A DNA stretch of 64,000 nucleotides from Pseudomonas brassicacearum (GTDB lineage Bacteria > Pseudomonadota > Gammaproteobacteria > Pseudomonadales > Pseudomonadaceae): contig NZ_MOBJ01000034.1 of assembly GCF_003732225.1 (NCBI RefSeq), forward strand, positions 496,001 through 560,000, written 5' to 3'. Shown here piece after piece: positions 17,630 through 26,568 of the stretch. Every line of letters starts with the position of its first letter. Positions within the stretch are counted from its first letter, which is position 1. A program made the translations under genes and the position numbers. A model generated the notes under the pieces. It saw nothing but the letters and a program-made list of their open reading frames with translations. It searched no databases and was not told where the DNA came from.

Positions 17630-18001
17630 GTGGTGTTCCTTCCCTATCAAATTCATATGGATTGCAGAGTGCAGTGTCAGCCATCGAGCCCGATCTTCTG
17701 GATCTGGCACCCTCGGCTACAACACCGACGGGTCGGGGTTATAGATGCCGAAATCAGGGTTTGGTTCGACCTGACAAATGCTGAATGCACGCTTAACGCA
17801 GTGACTTCGCGTAAGACGGGGCAAAACTAGCACAGAGACGGGGAAATATCCGCCTCTACCTACCCATTTGGTCAGCTTTATTGCTCTAAATCCGGAAAAA
17901 AGCGCATAAGCCCGGCCCGTAACCCGAAATTGTCCTGCTACGGTACACTGGGCACTTTTTCGGGGAGCATGCCCTCCTCCCTTCAATCAGCCGAGAAGCC
18001 C
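17630..18001. other. Divergent intergenic region HU / yejK, no gene seen
   Basis: The 372-base stretch must hold the promoters of hupN (leftwards) and yejK (rightwards). A possible -10 box TACACT lies at about 17944 reading towards yejK. No open frame with coding character or strong repeat was found. Confidence 0.4.
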
Positions 18002-19006
18002 ATGCCGATCCGTCATTGCATCGTCCACCTGATCGACAAAAAACCCGACGGCACACCTGCAGTACTCCACGCCCGCGACTCGGAACTTGCAGAGTCCACG
18101 GCCATCGAGAACATGCTCGCCGACCTCAACGAGAGCTACAACGCCAAACAAGGCAAGGCCTGGGGTTTGTTCCATGCCGAGTCCGGCGCACATCCGTTCA
18201 GCGGCTGGCTGAAGGAATACCTGGACGGTGGCAAGGATTTCACGGCGTTCAGCCGCATTGCAGTGGAACACCTGCAAAAGCTGATGGAAGAGTCCAACCT
18301 GTCGACCGGCGGCCACGTGCTGTTCGCGCACTATCAGCAAGGCATGACCGACTACCTGGCCATCGCCCTGCTGCACCACAGCGAAGGCGTGGCGGTGACC
18401 GATCAACTGGACGTGACCCCGTCCCGACACCTGGATCTGGGCCAACTGCACCTGGCGGCGCGGATCAACGTTTCCGAGTGGCAGAACAACAAGCAGTCCA
18501 AGCAGTACATCTCGTTCATCAAAGGCAAGAACGGTAAAAAGGTTTCGGAGTATTTCCGCGACTTTATCGGCTGCCAGGAAGGCGTCGACGGCCCGGGCGA
18601 AACCCGCACTCTGCTCAAGGCGTTCAGTGATTTCGTCGAAAGCGAAGACCTGCCGGAAGAATCCGCCCGCGAAAAAACCAAGACCCTGGTCGACTACGCC
18701 AGCAGCCAGGCCAAGCTCGGCGAACCCATGGGCCTGGAAGAGCTGTCGGAGCTGATCGACGAAGAACGCCCGAAAGCTTTCTACGATCACATCCGCAACA
18801 AGGACTACGGCCTGTCGCCAGAGATTCCGGCGGACAAACGCACCCTGAACCAGTTCCGCCGCTTCACCGGCCGCGCCGAAGGCTTGTCCATCAGCTTTGA
18901 AGCGCACCTGCTGGGCTCGAAGATCGAATACGACGAAGAAGCCGGCACGCTGATCATCAAGGGCCTGCCGACCCAGCTGACCGATCAGCTGAAGCGCCGT
19001 AACTGA
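18002..19006 (+). CDS. yejK: Nucleoid-associated protein YejK
   Basis: The 334-residue protein matches the YejK/NdpA family (37-kDa nucleoid-associated proteins): it begins MPIRHCIVHLIDKKPDGTP and has the internal stretches FSRIAVEHLQKLMEESNLSTGG-like and YISFIKGKNGKKVSEYFRDF. Such proteins bind the nucleoid; their exact function is poorly known. The frame is open upstream to 17930 but this ATG matches the family start. Its TGA overlaps the ATG of the glutaredoxin gene by one base. Confidence 0.93.
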   Translation: MPIRHCIVHLIDKKPDGTPAVLHARDSELAESTAIENMLADLNESYNAKQGKAWGLFHAESGAHPFSGWLKEYLDGGKDFTAFSRIAVEHLQKLMEESNLSTGGHVLFAHYQQGMTDYLAIALLHHSEGVAVTDQLDVTPSRHLDLGQLHLAARINVSEWQNNKQSKQYISFIKGKNGKKVSEYFRDFIGCQEGVDGPGETRTLLKAFSDFVESEDLPEESAREKTKTLVDYASSQAKLGEPMGLEELSELIDEERPKAFYDHIRNKDYGLSPEIPADKRTLNQFRRFTGRAEGLSISFEAHLLGSKIEYDEEAGTLIIKGLPTQLTDQLKRRN

Positions 19007-19356
19007 TGCTTAACGGTGTACTGAAGAAATTCCTGCTGATCCTGCTGGTGGTCGTGGTCTACCAGAACTGGGGCAAGATCGAGCGGGTGTTCAATCCTTC
19101 GCAAGTGGTGTCCGAGCAGACCCAGGCCAACGCCAGGGTCGTGCTCTACGCCACCGACTGGTGTGGCTACTGCAAGGCAATCCGGCGCTTTCTCGATCAG
19201 AAGGGCATTCCTTACCGCGAGTTCGATATCGAGAAAGATGCCGACGCACGCAAGGCCTATGAAGCGCTCGGCGGACGGGGGATTCCGATGCTCGATGTAA
19301 ACGGCACGTTGATTCGCGGTTATGAGCCAGACGAGATTCTCGCCGCACTGAAATAA
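19006..19356 (+). CDS. Membrane-anchored glutaredoxin-like protein
   Basis: A 116-residue protein with one N-terminal membrane segment (FLLILLVVVVYQNW, about residues 9-22) followed by a glutaredoxin fold: VVLYATDWCGYCKAIRRFL holds the dithiol motif CGYC, and GRGIPMLDVNG holds the cis-Pro loop. It would act in disulfide reduction at the inner membrane; the side of the membrane is not clear from sequence. Start codon overlaps the yejK stop, so the two are co-translated. Confidence 0.88.
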   Translation: MLNGVLKKFLLILLVVVVYQNWGKIERVFNPSQVVSEQTQANARVVLYATDWCGYCKAIRRFLDQKGIPYREFDIEKDADARKAYEALGGRGIPMLDVNGTLIRGYEPDEILAALK

Positions 19357-19360
19357 CTAC

Positions 19361-19449
19361 TGTGGGAGCGAGCTTGCTCGCGATAGCAGTGTGTCAGTCA
19401 CATTAATGTTGAATGTGCCGCCGCCATCGCGAGCAAGCTCGCTCCCACA
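19361..19449. repeat. REP doublet, family 1, between convergent genes
   Basis: Copies at 19361-19384 and 19426-19449, five bases after the glutaredoxin stop and nine bases before the end of the GST gene. It fills nearly the whole gap between two convergent genes. Confidence 0.92.
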
Positions 19450-19457
19450 TTTGTACG

Positions 19458-20393
19458 TCAATGTTTTTCGATGCGGAATCCAAACCGCGGGAAGTGCACA
19501 TGCACCAGCCCGCCACGCTCATCTTCACGACACAGGATCAGTTCCTCGCGTCCCGCAAACAGCAACTCGCCCGCGACCGGATCAACGCCATAATCAATCG
19601 CGGCAATGACCACTTGCTGGCCGGCCTTGAAGCCGTTTGGCTCATCGAATTGTTCGTCCGGCAAGGCCGCAGGCGTTGAATGACGCGCAACCTGCAGCGC
19701 CTCTTCAGCGGTCATTTCGCTGAACGCGCCATGCCCGAAACCCATGACCCGAGCCAGCCAGGCCGACACCGCCGGATAAACATCGACCAACGGCGCAGTC
19801 ACCGGCGTGCCCTTGAGGAACCACAACGGGTGGGCCATGGCGAAATCGGCAATCGAAGGCTCACCAAACAGGTAGTCACCGTCCTCGCGTTCTAATTGCT
19901 GCTCAAGCCGCGCCATGATCGTCGGCCACTGATGCTTGGCCTGCTCGGCCGACAACCGCGTGGCGCTGCCACCGCTGAACAGCCCGGCACGGTCAGCAAC
20001 AAAAGCCTTGATCGCTTCTGGAGACAACTTGGCAAAACGCGCCGCCACTGATTCAGGCTGAAACACCAGGCTCACGGCGTGCTGAAATACTACCGAGTCG
20101 GCCCAGGCGGCGAAGGTCGCACTGACCATCTCCTGACCTTCCGGGAATAGCGCAGGCGAAGCCTTTTCCTGCTCCAGACGCCGGGCAATCAGCGCCGTGT
20201 CGCAGTAGATATCAGCGCCAATCTGCAACACCGGGGTCTTGCGATAGCCACCGCTCAGTGCGGTCAGATCAGGTTTTGGCATCACTGGCGAGATCTTCAC
20301 CGAACGCCAGGAAAGGCCTTTGAAACCGAGCAACAGCCGGGTCTTTTCCGCGAAAGGGGAAGTCGGGTAATGATGAAGAATCAACTCTGACAT
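19458..20393 (-). CDS. Glutathione S-transferase family protein with C-terminal extension
   Basis: The 311-residue protein begins MSELILHHYPTSPFAEKTRL, a GST N-terminal thioredoxin fold with the substrate loop GGYRKTPVLQIG and the motif YCDTALIARRLE. A helical GST C-terminal domain follows (about residues 90-220). The last ~75 residues (from PDEQFDEPNGFKAGQQVV) form an extra beta-rich segment not found in plain GSTs. A longer frame begins at 20438, but the Met at 20393 aligns with the fold start. The substrate is unknown. Confidence 0.88.
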   Translation of the reverse strand: MSELILHHYPTSPFAEKTRLLLGFKGLSWRSVKISPVMPKPDLTALSGGYRKTPVLQIGADIYCDTALIARRLEQEKASPALFPEGQEMVSATFAAWADSVVFQHAVSLVFQPESVAARFAKLSPEAIKAFVADRAGLFSGGSATRLSAEQAKHQWPTIMARLEQQLEREDGDYLFGEPSIADFAMAHPLWFLKGTPVTAPLVDVYPAVSAWLARVMGFGHGAFSEMTAEEALQVARHSTPAALPDEQFDEPNGFKAGQQVVIAAIDYGVDPVAGELLFAGREELILCREDERGGLVHVHFPRFGFRIEKH

Positions 20394-20480
20394 GCTGGAC
20401 CCGCCGCTGGTATTAGGAGCCAGCAGCTTAGCGCGCAATCGATTTGCAGCCTACCCATCTGCCTGATGGGCACTTATCAG

Positions 20481-20828
20481 TCAGATTGATAAACCCGCGG
20501 TGGCGCTCGCCACCAGACATTCCTTGGCGCTTTTCTTGAGTTTTTTGATCAAGCGCTCCTGACGCAACGCTTCGCTTTTGTCGCGGCAGGCTTCGGTGTA
20601 GACCAGCGCCACAGCCGGGCTCGAGAGGAAGAAACGCGCACCTTTGCCGCTCTGGTGAGTGGCGAAACGCCTGACGGGATCATCGCTGATCCCGCAGTAC
20701 AACGAACCGTTAGCCGCACGAACGAGGTACACGAACCAGGGTTTGCTCTGCGCTGGAGGGGTTGCAGGTTCGCTGACGGAGACTTCGCTCAGGGTGTTCA
20801 CGTGACGATCAAGGCTTGTAGGAAACAA
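20481..20828 (-). CDS. GIY-YIG nuclease superfamily protein (UPF0213 type)
   Basis: The core WFVYLVRAANGSLYCGISDD is a GIY-YIG module in which the motif reads VYL...YCG; ARFFLSSPAVALVYTEA and SEALRQERLIKKLKK follow as in the YhbQ-like family. Function in DNA processing is presumed, not proven for the family. The start is uncertain: a TTG at 20828 (115 residues) or a GTG at 20801; neither has a clear ribosome binding site, and a perfect GGCTTGT/ACAAGCC hairpin covers 20813-20831. It lies 12 bases after the NTF2-like gene. Confidence 0.82.
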   Translation of the reverse strand: MFPTSLDRHVNTLSEVSVSEPATPPAQSKPWFVYLVRAANGSLYCGISDDPVRRFATHQSGKGARFFLSSPAVALVYTEACRDKSEALRQERLIKKLKKSAKECLVASATAGLSI

Positions 20829-20840
20829 GCCGCGATCTTA

Positions 20841-21311
20841 TCAGCGACTGGCCTGAAATGCCTTCAGCCCCTTCAAGGCCTGCGCGCGTACAGCGTTGCC
20901 TACCAACGGTGTCCACCCCAGCAACAGACCTTTGAAACCCAACGCCTGACGCGACCAGCGCCACAGATCGAAATGGTCGTGGTGTTCGCAGATCTTGCCG
21001 TCACGGAAAACAAAACGCGCCTGGATATCATTGACCACTGTATTGCCGGTCTGGCTGAACAGGTAGGTCGCCACCCAATGGGCACCGCCCGTGCGCTCGT
21101 CGGCGCGGACGTTATCGAAGGTCAGGGAAAAGTCTTTGGCGCGAGTCGTGAGCATGCGCCACATGTCGCCGGCATCGCGCCCACGCAGTTCGCCGAACGC
21201 CGGATCACTGAACACCACGTCCTCGGTGTAGCAGGCGCTCATGGCCTCGGCATCCAGCCGCTGGAAAGCTTGATAGAACTCAGTGATCAATGCGCTGTTG
21301 GCATCACTCAT
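20841..21311 (-). CDS. Nuclear transport factor 2-like (SnoaL-type) protein
   Basis: A 156-residue protein with the NTF2/SnoaL cone fold signature: ALITEFYQAFQRLDAEAMSACYTEDVVFSDPAFG at the start and RFVFRDGKICEHHDHFDLWRW further on. Many such proteins bind small hydrophobic ligands or act as isomerases; the substrate here is unknown. The start at MSDANSAL is chosen because an upstream ATG (21371) would add an unrelated 20 residues. It is probably co-transcribed with the GIY-YIG gene. Confidence 0.85.
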   Translation of the reverse strand: MSDANSALITEFYQAFQRLDAEAMSACYTEDVVFSDPAFGELRGRDAGDMWRMLTTRAKDFSLTFDNVRADERTGGAHWVATYLFSQTGNTVVNDIQARFVFRDGKICEHHDHFDLWRWSRQALGFKGLLLGWTPLVGNAVRAQALKGLKAFQASR

Positions 21312-21432
21312 GGACAGGCTCCCTGCATTTGCAAAAATGGCTTCGAAAGATGCCTGCACGATAGTCTGCAAATACCCGGAACACTATTGGTATCAACAAG
21401 GGGAATATCAGGACTGCTCCCCCCCCGCGCAC

Positions 21433-22065
21433 CTAAAGCGACATGCCACTGTCACGGGCATAGGTAAAGAGCTCCACATCCGTGGAAATGCCCAGCCTGA
21501 GCATCGCCATGCTTTTTTGTTTACTGATCGTCGACACACTGCGCTTGAAGCAGATAGCGATTTCGCTGACGGTCATACCGCTGGCAAGCATTCTCACAAC
21601 CTCATGTTCTTTAGCCGACAACGAAGGGGGATGCGACTGATCATCTGTGTCTGCTTGAGCCAGCGCCGCGCGTAAGCACTCACTGAGAAAACGCCGCCCT
21701 TCGACCACTGATTTGATTGCAATGGGCAGTTCCGTCGCTGACGCGCCCTTTGTGACGATTGCCATTACACCTTGAGCGAATACCGCCTTCAACATCGCTA
21801 CGTTGGCAAACATCGTCACCAGGACGACAGGCATCGCAGGGTATTGACGTCGAATCGTACTCAACATTTTCAAACCATCGGCCTGCTGGTTGCCCGGCAT
21901 GGAGAAGTCCGTGATCAACAGATCGCAGGGCGTGCTTGAAAGAAGGCTGAACAAGCTCTGCGGACCATCAGCCTCCCCCACCACTGTGCATTTCCAGCTT
22001 GATTCGAGAAGCATCCGTAACCCGATGCGGACGAGAGGATGGTCGTCAGCAATAATTACGCGCAT
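21433..22065 (-). CDS. LuxR-type response regulator (REC-HTH), fimbriae-linked
   Basis: The 210-residue protein starts MRVIIADDHPLVRIG, with acidic residues Asp7/Asp8 and the phosphoacceptor Asp53 in LLITDFSMPG, and the conserved Lys in VMAIVTKGA. The C-terminal LuxR helix-turn-helix reads LSAKEHEVVRMLASGMTVSEIAICFKRSVSTISKQK. It resembles RcsB/FimZ-like regulators. The gene is divergent from a chaperone-usher locus, so it probably controls it. No sensor kinase gene is next to it, so its partner is encoded elsewhere. Confidence 0.9.
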   Translation of the reverse strand: MRVIIADDHPLVRIGLRMLLESSWKCTVVGEADGPQSLFSLLSSTPCDLLITDFSMPGNQQADGLKMLSTIRRQYPAMPVVLVTMFANVAMLKAVFAQGVMAIVTKGASATELPIAIKSVVEGRRFLSECLRAALAQADTDDQSHPPSLSAKEHEVVRMLASGMTVSEIAICFKRSVSTISKQKSMAMLRLGISTDVELFTYARDSGMSL

Positions 22066-22507
22066 TGTCGGATATCTCCTACTTGGTGACTGGTAATGCG
22101 CGGAAAGTAACGCTGTCCTGTTCCTCCCACAACACCCAATCATGACTGCGTGTTTACTTCGCCCAATGCATCCGGGATCCCGACTTTTCTCTTATAAAAT
22201 ATAAAGTCCCCCCCTACGCCTTCCTGGCTATTCGACCTACATCAAAATACGGCGGGCAGCCCTGCGAAGGAATACGATCCCAAGTCCGTAACACCTGTTC
22301 ATACACCGAACCGCCCCTTTTCGTATTAGTTGCATTCCGCTCTCCTTACCCCCGCCGCTAAATTGCACCTCGATCGGTGAGCTCCCATCTGCCGAAAAAA
22401 ACGGCTTGTGCCTTACACGGTGGCATCCCGCGCGGCGCAGTCGCTGCGCTCAAACCACGAAAAGCCATAGCCAACCTATAAAAATGTGCCTGACAAAGAG
22501 CCAATAC
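22066..22507. promoter_or_regulatory. Divergent region between response regulator and fimbrial genes
   Basis: The 442-base gap holds no gene. It contains an AT-rich stretch near 22190-22208 (CTTATAAAATATAAAG) that could hold a -10 box, in an otherwise GC-rich gap. It is the natural target for the adjacent regulator, but no clear binding repeat was found. Confidence 0.4.
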
Positions 22508-23137
22508 ATGAACAAGCCTTTAAGCATCCTCTGCACTGCCCTGCTCCTCACCGGAGCTTCATCCGTTTTCGCCAGCAGCACGGACCTGACCGTCACTGGC
22601 ACTATCACGCCGGTTGCCTGCACACCAAGCCTGTCCGCTGGTGGTGTTGTCGATCACGGAAAAATCTCCGCGAAAGACCTCAACCCGACCAATCCCACCA
22701 GTTTGCCCAGACAAACGCTGCAACTGGCAGTGAACTGCGATGCAGCGACCTTGTTTGCGCTGTCGCCGATCGATAATCGGGCTGGTACCTCAATACAGTC
22801 AGACCTCTTCGGCCTGGGCCTGACCACCGTCGGCGAAAAGCTGGGCGTCTTTGAGGTTACTCCACTCAATGTGAAGGCCGATGGGCTCGATGCGCAGCCT
22901 ATCGCCTCGCGTGATGGCGGCAAAACCTGGCACAGATATGGAGGTGCTGGAGAGTTCTGGAGCCTTGAGACGATTTGGGGAACCGGCGCTGTCGGGAATC
23001 CCAATGCGCTGATCCCGGTGAAAGACCTGGCCCTGGACCTTCAGGTAAACACCCAAATTACACGTGCCCGCGAGCTGACCCTGACTGACGAACAGCAAAT
23101 CGACGGCAACGCCACCCTCGAAATGAAGTACCTGTAA
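22508..23137 (+). CDS. Fimbrial subunit, DUF1120 family
   Basis: The 209-residue protein has a signal peptide (MNKPLSILCTALLLTGASSVFAS, cleavage after about residue 22) and one pilin-like domain with a Cys pair (VACTPSL and LAVNCDAAT). The phrase FALSPIDNRAGTS closely resembles the C-terminal domain of the last gene of the locus, so the two are paralogues. The C-terminal residues ATLEMKYL end in the hydrophobic alternation typical of subunits bound by a periplasmic chaperone. It is the likely major subunit of the fimbria. Confidence 0.87.
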   Translation: MNKPLSILCTALLLTGASSVFASSTDLTVTGTITPVACTPSLSAGGVVDHGKISAKDLNPTNPTSLPRQTLQLAVNCDAATLFALSPIDNRAGTSIQSDLFGLGLTTVGEKLGVFEVTPLNVKADGLDAQPIASRDGGKTWHRYGGAGEFWSLETIWGTGAVGNPNALIPVKDLALDLQVNTQITRARELTLTDEQQIDGNATLEMKYL

Positions 23138-23234
23138 CGGCACATCGATACCCGGGCAACGGCTGATACACCCGTTGCCCTCCAAGGCCGCCCGGCCACC
23201 GATCTTGTCGTAGTCACACTCAACGAGACACCTC

Positions 23235-23951
23235 ATGCCGATGTTTATATCTTCCACGCGTTACCTCATCCATATCGGTATCAGCGCGCTCGCACTATTG
23301 CTGGCCGCACAAGCCAACGCCGACGGTATGGTTCCGGACACCTCGGTCGTGATCGTCAAGGAGGCCGACGGCGAGGCCGCCGTTTCCGTGACCAACACCG
23401 ACGCCAGTCTGGCGCTGCTGCATGTCACTATCGAAGACATTCCCGAGGACAAGGAGCCCCTGGTGTTCGTGACCCCACCGCTGGCTCGTGTCGAGGCGTC
23501 CAAAACCCAACTGGTGCGCTTCATTCTGCAATCGGAGAAACCCTTGCTTACTCAACGTTTGAAGCGAGTGATCTTTGAAGGCATACCCCAGGGACAACCG
23601 GCCACCGAAGCCGGACATGCCCGTGTGGGGGTGACCGTACGCCAGAATCTGCCGCTGATTATTCATCCCAAGGGCCTGGCACCCAATCGCACACCATGGA
23701 CCGACCTGCAATGGTCGCTGCAGGATGGTCAACTGATCGTGCGCAACGACACCCCGTACGTGGTACGCCTGGCCCAGGAGGTGCAATTGCTTCCGTCGGC
23801 GGGTCAGGCGATGTTGCCGAAGACGTACGTGTTGCCCGGTGAGCACATCAGTGTTTCGCCTTCAACCGGGGTCGCGACGCACGTGCGCTTTCAACCGGCG
23901 ACCGTCTACGGCTTTGCGGTGCCGCACTATGAGGCACCGATCAAACCCTAG
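23235..23951 (+). CDS. Periplasmic fimbrial chaperone
   Basis: A 238-residue PapD/FimC-type chaperone with a signal peptide ending LLLAAQANADG. The family signature appears as FVTPPLARVEASKTQLVRF (strand F/G loop region), followed by the second immunoglobulin-like domain (LPLIIHPKGLAPN). It binds subunits in the periplasm and delivers them to the usher. It sits between the first subunit gene and the usher gene. Confidence 0.92.
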   Translation: MPMFISSTRYLIHIGISALALLLAAQANADGMVPDTSVVIVKEADGEAAVSVTNTDASLALLHVTIEDIPEDKEPLVFVTPPLARVEASKTQLVRFILQSEKPLLTQRLKRVIFEGIPQGQPATEAGHARVGVTVRQNLPLIIHPKGLAPNRTPWTDLQWSLQDGQLIVRNDTPYVVRLAQEVQLLPSAGQAMLPKTYVLPGEHISVSPSTGVATHVRFQPATVYGFAVPHYEAPIKP

Positions 23952-24089
23952 AATGCCAACCTCCGACAGCGCCCCAACAGAACAATGAGCGCCGATTTTT
24001 CAAGGCGACGGCCCTTGACCATCGCCAAACGCGTGCCTGAAGCCACAGTGAAATCGGCCAGCACGCAGGCATAAACCAAGCGACCCCCC

Positions 24090-26558
24090 ATGAACACAGT
24101 ATTGATTTACCGTGATTGCGAAGCCGTGCCCGCTATCCGGGTCGTCGCTCGTCCTCACCTGTCGCGGCTCTGGGCCAAGGCAGCGTTATTGCTGAGCAGC
24201 CTGCTGATGTTGCTCGATGCCCATGGCGATGTTTTGTTGCCGGCATCGTTTGACAAAAACACCTTGCAACAACGCGGTATCGACCCAGCGCTGGCGACCT
24301 TGCTGCTGGCAACCTCACGCTTCCCCGCCGGAAGACAACCGGTCACCCTCACGGTCAACGGTCAACGCCATGGTCGGGTGGACGCAACCTTCAATCACGA
24401 TGGCACGTTGTGCTTTGATCGCGTCCTGCTGGATGCGGCCAGCCTGAGCGTTCCCACCCGAACGCTGGACGACAAACCCTGCCACGATTTCCTCGGCATG
24501 TGGCCGCAAGCCTTGATTGAACAGGACCCGGCAAACCTGGGCCTGTCATTGGTCGTGCCCAGCGATGCGATACGGCCGGCGACTCGGGACTTTTCGGGTT
24601 ATCAAACCGGCGGCATCGCCGGTTTGCTCAATTACGACGTTACGGGTCTGTACAGCCTTAACGGCGACCAGTCGAGTCGCTACACAGCCGCCAACACCGA
24701 GCTCGGTTTCAACGCCGGAGACTGGATCGTGCGCAGTCGTCAGGTACAGACCTGGCAGGACGACGTCTCCCGCACCAGCCATCTTGCAGCTTACGCCCAA
24801 CGCACGTTTGCCAGTCAGCAAGCGGTGCTCCAGGTCGGTCAGATCAACCTTTATAACCCGGTGCTCGCCGGCGCGCGGATCACCGGTGTACAGGCCATGA
24901 CCGAGCAAGCGCTGCGGGTCGAAGGCCAAAGCGCGGCCATCGAAGGGATTGCTCACAGCCAGGCGCAGGTCGAGGTTCGGCAGAACGGTTCGCTGATTCA
25001 CTCTACGGTGGTGCCCGCCGGCCCCTTTTCGTTGAACGATGTACGTCGGCTCGACGGTCGTTCCGACGTTGAGGTGACGGTCAAGGAGGCGGATGGCAGC
25101 GAGCGACGCTTTACCGTGCCCGCCGCCATGCTGGGCATCCGCCTGCCAGCGCCCGGCTATTCGCTGGCCGCGGGCCAGGTGCGCAACAGCGCAGACACAA
25201 CGAATGCCAATCCATGGTTGATCAGTGCCGGCTGGAGCGGCGCACTTCATCCGCAGCTACAGCTCAGCGCAGGCGTGACGGGCGCTGCCGACTACCGTGC
25301 AGCGGGCGCAAGCCTGGGCCTGTTGCCATCGGCCGAAACGCAGATCCAGTCCACCCTTCTGGGCGCGGATGCCAGTCGGGGCGAACCTGCCCAGGGACTT
25401 CAGGCCAGCCTGACCGTCTCACATCGCTTTAACGAACAGTGGTCGATCAATGCGGGAAGCTCATACCGGACCTTCGGCTATCGCGAACTTGAGGACGCGG
25501 TGTTCGACACAAAGTCAGACAGCAGCAAGTCCCGTTACCGAGATCAACAAAGCGCCGCGCTGGCGTGGTCACATCCTGGCCTGGGTGCATTCAGCAGCGG
25601 GATCAGTCGCTCAACTTCATTCGACAGACAAAGCAGCAGCCGCGCCCTGGCCTCGTGGGGCACCAACATTGCCGGCGTTTCGGTCTCGGCGACCACCGAA
25701 TGGCAAGTCAGCGGCGCCAACCGCCGCGATGACAGCGTGTACCTGAATTTCAGCATCCCGCTGGGCGAAAGCCGCCGGGCTCGAACCTGGGTGCGCAACT
25801 CTGGCGGCGAGTACCGCAGTGGTGTGGGCTTGAGTGAGCGGGTCAACGATCAGCTGGGTTATCGGGTCGGGGTCGAACACGACACCCGTGACAAACAAGT
25901 GCAGTCCTCTGTCGGCGTATCGCTCCTGCCACGCTACAGCCAGTTGGACTTGAGTTACACCCGCTCCGATGCCGAACGCTCCAGCTATCAGGCCGGCGCC
26001 CGTGGCGCCGCCGTGCTGCACAGCGGCGGCCTGACGCTGTCGCCGTATCCGGTGCGGGACACCTTCGCGCTGCTGTCGGTGGGCGACATGGATGCCATCA
26101 AAGTCACGACCCCGAGCGGTCCGGTCTGGACCGACTGGCAAGGTCAGGCGGTGGTCCCGCAGGTCGCTGCCTATGGGCGCAGTGCGGTGGAAGTCGATAC
26201 CCGCTCGCTGCCGCGCAATGTCGATATCAACAATGGATTGGCGGTGATTTCTGCCGGTCGCGGTGCCGTGGACAAAGTCGAGTTCGGGGTCACGATGACG
26301 CGTCGGGCATTGCTCAAGGTCACCACTGGCGATGGATCACCGCTGCCCCGTGGCGCGACGGTGAATACCGAGGATGGCGAGTTCGTCACGCTGGTTCAGG
26401 ACGGTGGCCTGGTGTTTCTGCCCAATGTCCTCGACACCCGTGCGCTATGGGTAACTGTGCCGGGGCTGGACCGTTGCCAACTTGACTTCGAACTGCCGGC
26501 CAAGGCCGACACCCAGGCGTACTACGAGACTGCCGCTGCCCAGTGCCGGGCACTCTGA
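24090..26558 (+). CDS. Outer-membrane fimbrial usher
   Basis: An 822-residue FimD/PapC-type usher. After a long leader (about 45 residues, with LWAKAALLLSSLLMLLDA as the hydrophobic core) comes the N-terminal chaperone-binding domain with FLGMWPQAL. The beta-barrel contains the usual FSGYQTGGIAGLLNYDVTGL opening, the internal plug segment (SQAQVEVRQNGSLIHSTVV) and C-terminal domains. It forms the secretion pore through which subunits leave. The start at 24090 gives a rather long positively charged leader; no better in-frame start is evident. Confidence 0.9.
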   Translation: MNTVLIYRDCEAVPAIRVVARPHLSRLWAKAALLLSSLLMLLDAHGDVLLPASFDKNTLQQRGIDPALATLLLATSRFPAGRQPVTLTVNGQRHGRVDATFNHDGTLCFDRVLLDAASLSVPTRTLDDKPCHDFLGMWPQALIEQDPANLGLSLVVPSDAIRPATRDFSGYQTGGIAGLLNYDVTGLYSLNGDQSSRYTAANTELGFNAGDWIVRSRQVQTWQDDVSRTSHLAAYAQRTFASQQAVLQVGQINLYNPVLAGARITGVQAMTEQALRVEGQSAAIEGIAHSQAQVEVRQNGSLIHSTVVPAGPFSLNDVRRLDGRSDVEVTVKEADGSERRFTVPAAMLGIRLPAPGYSLAAGQVRNSADTTNANPWLISAGWSGALHPQLQLSAGVTGAADYRAAGASLGLLPSAETQIQSTLLGADASRGEPAQGLQASLTVSHRFNEQWSINAGSSYRTFGYRELEDAVFDTKSDSSKSRYRDQQSAALAWSHPGLGAFSSGISRSTSFDRQSSSRALASWGTNIAGVSVSATTEWQVSGANRRDDSVYLNFSIPLGESRRARTWVRNSGGEYRSGVGLSERVNDQLGYRVGVEHDTRDKQVQSSVGVSLLPRYSQLDLSYTRSDAERSSYQAGARGAAVLHSGGLTLSPYPVRDTFALLSVGDMDAIKVTTPSGPVWTDWQGQAVVPQVAAYGRSAVEVDTRSLPRNVDINNGLAVISAGRGAVDKVEFGVTMTRRALLKVTTGDGSPLPRGATVNTEDGEFVTLVQDGGLVFLPNVLDTRALWVTVPGLDRCQLDFELPAKADTQAYYETAAAQCRAL

Positions 26559-26568
26559 GGATGAATGC

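Noticed and set aside
20481..20828. The GIY-YIG gene as part of a homing endonuclease or mobile element
   Set aside because: The protein is short, resembles the YhbQ-like house-keeping group, and no intron or inserted gene surrounds it.
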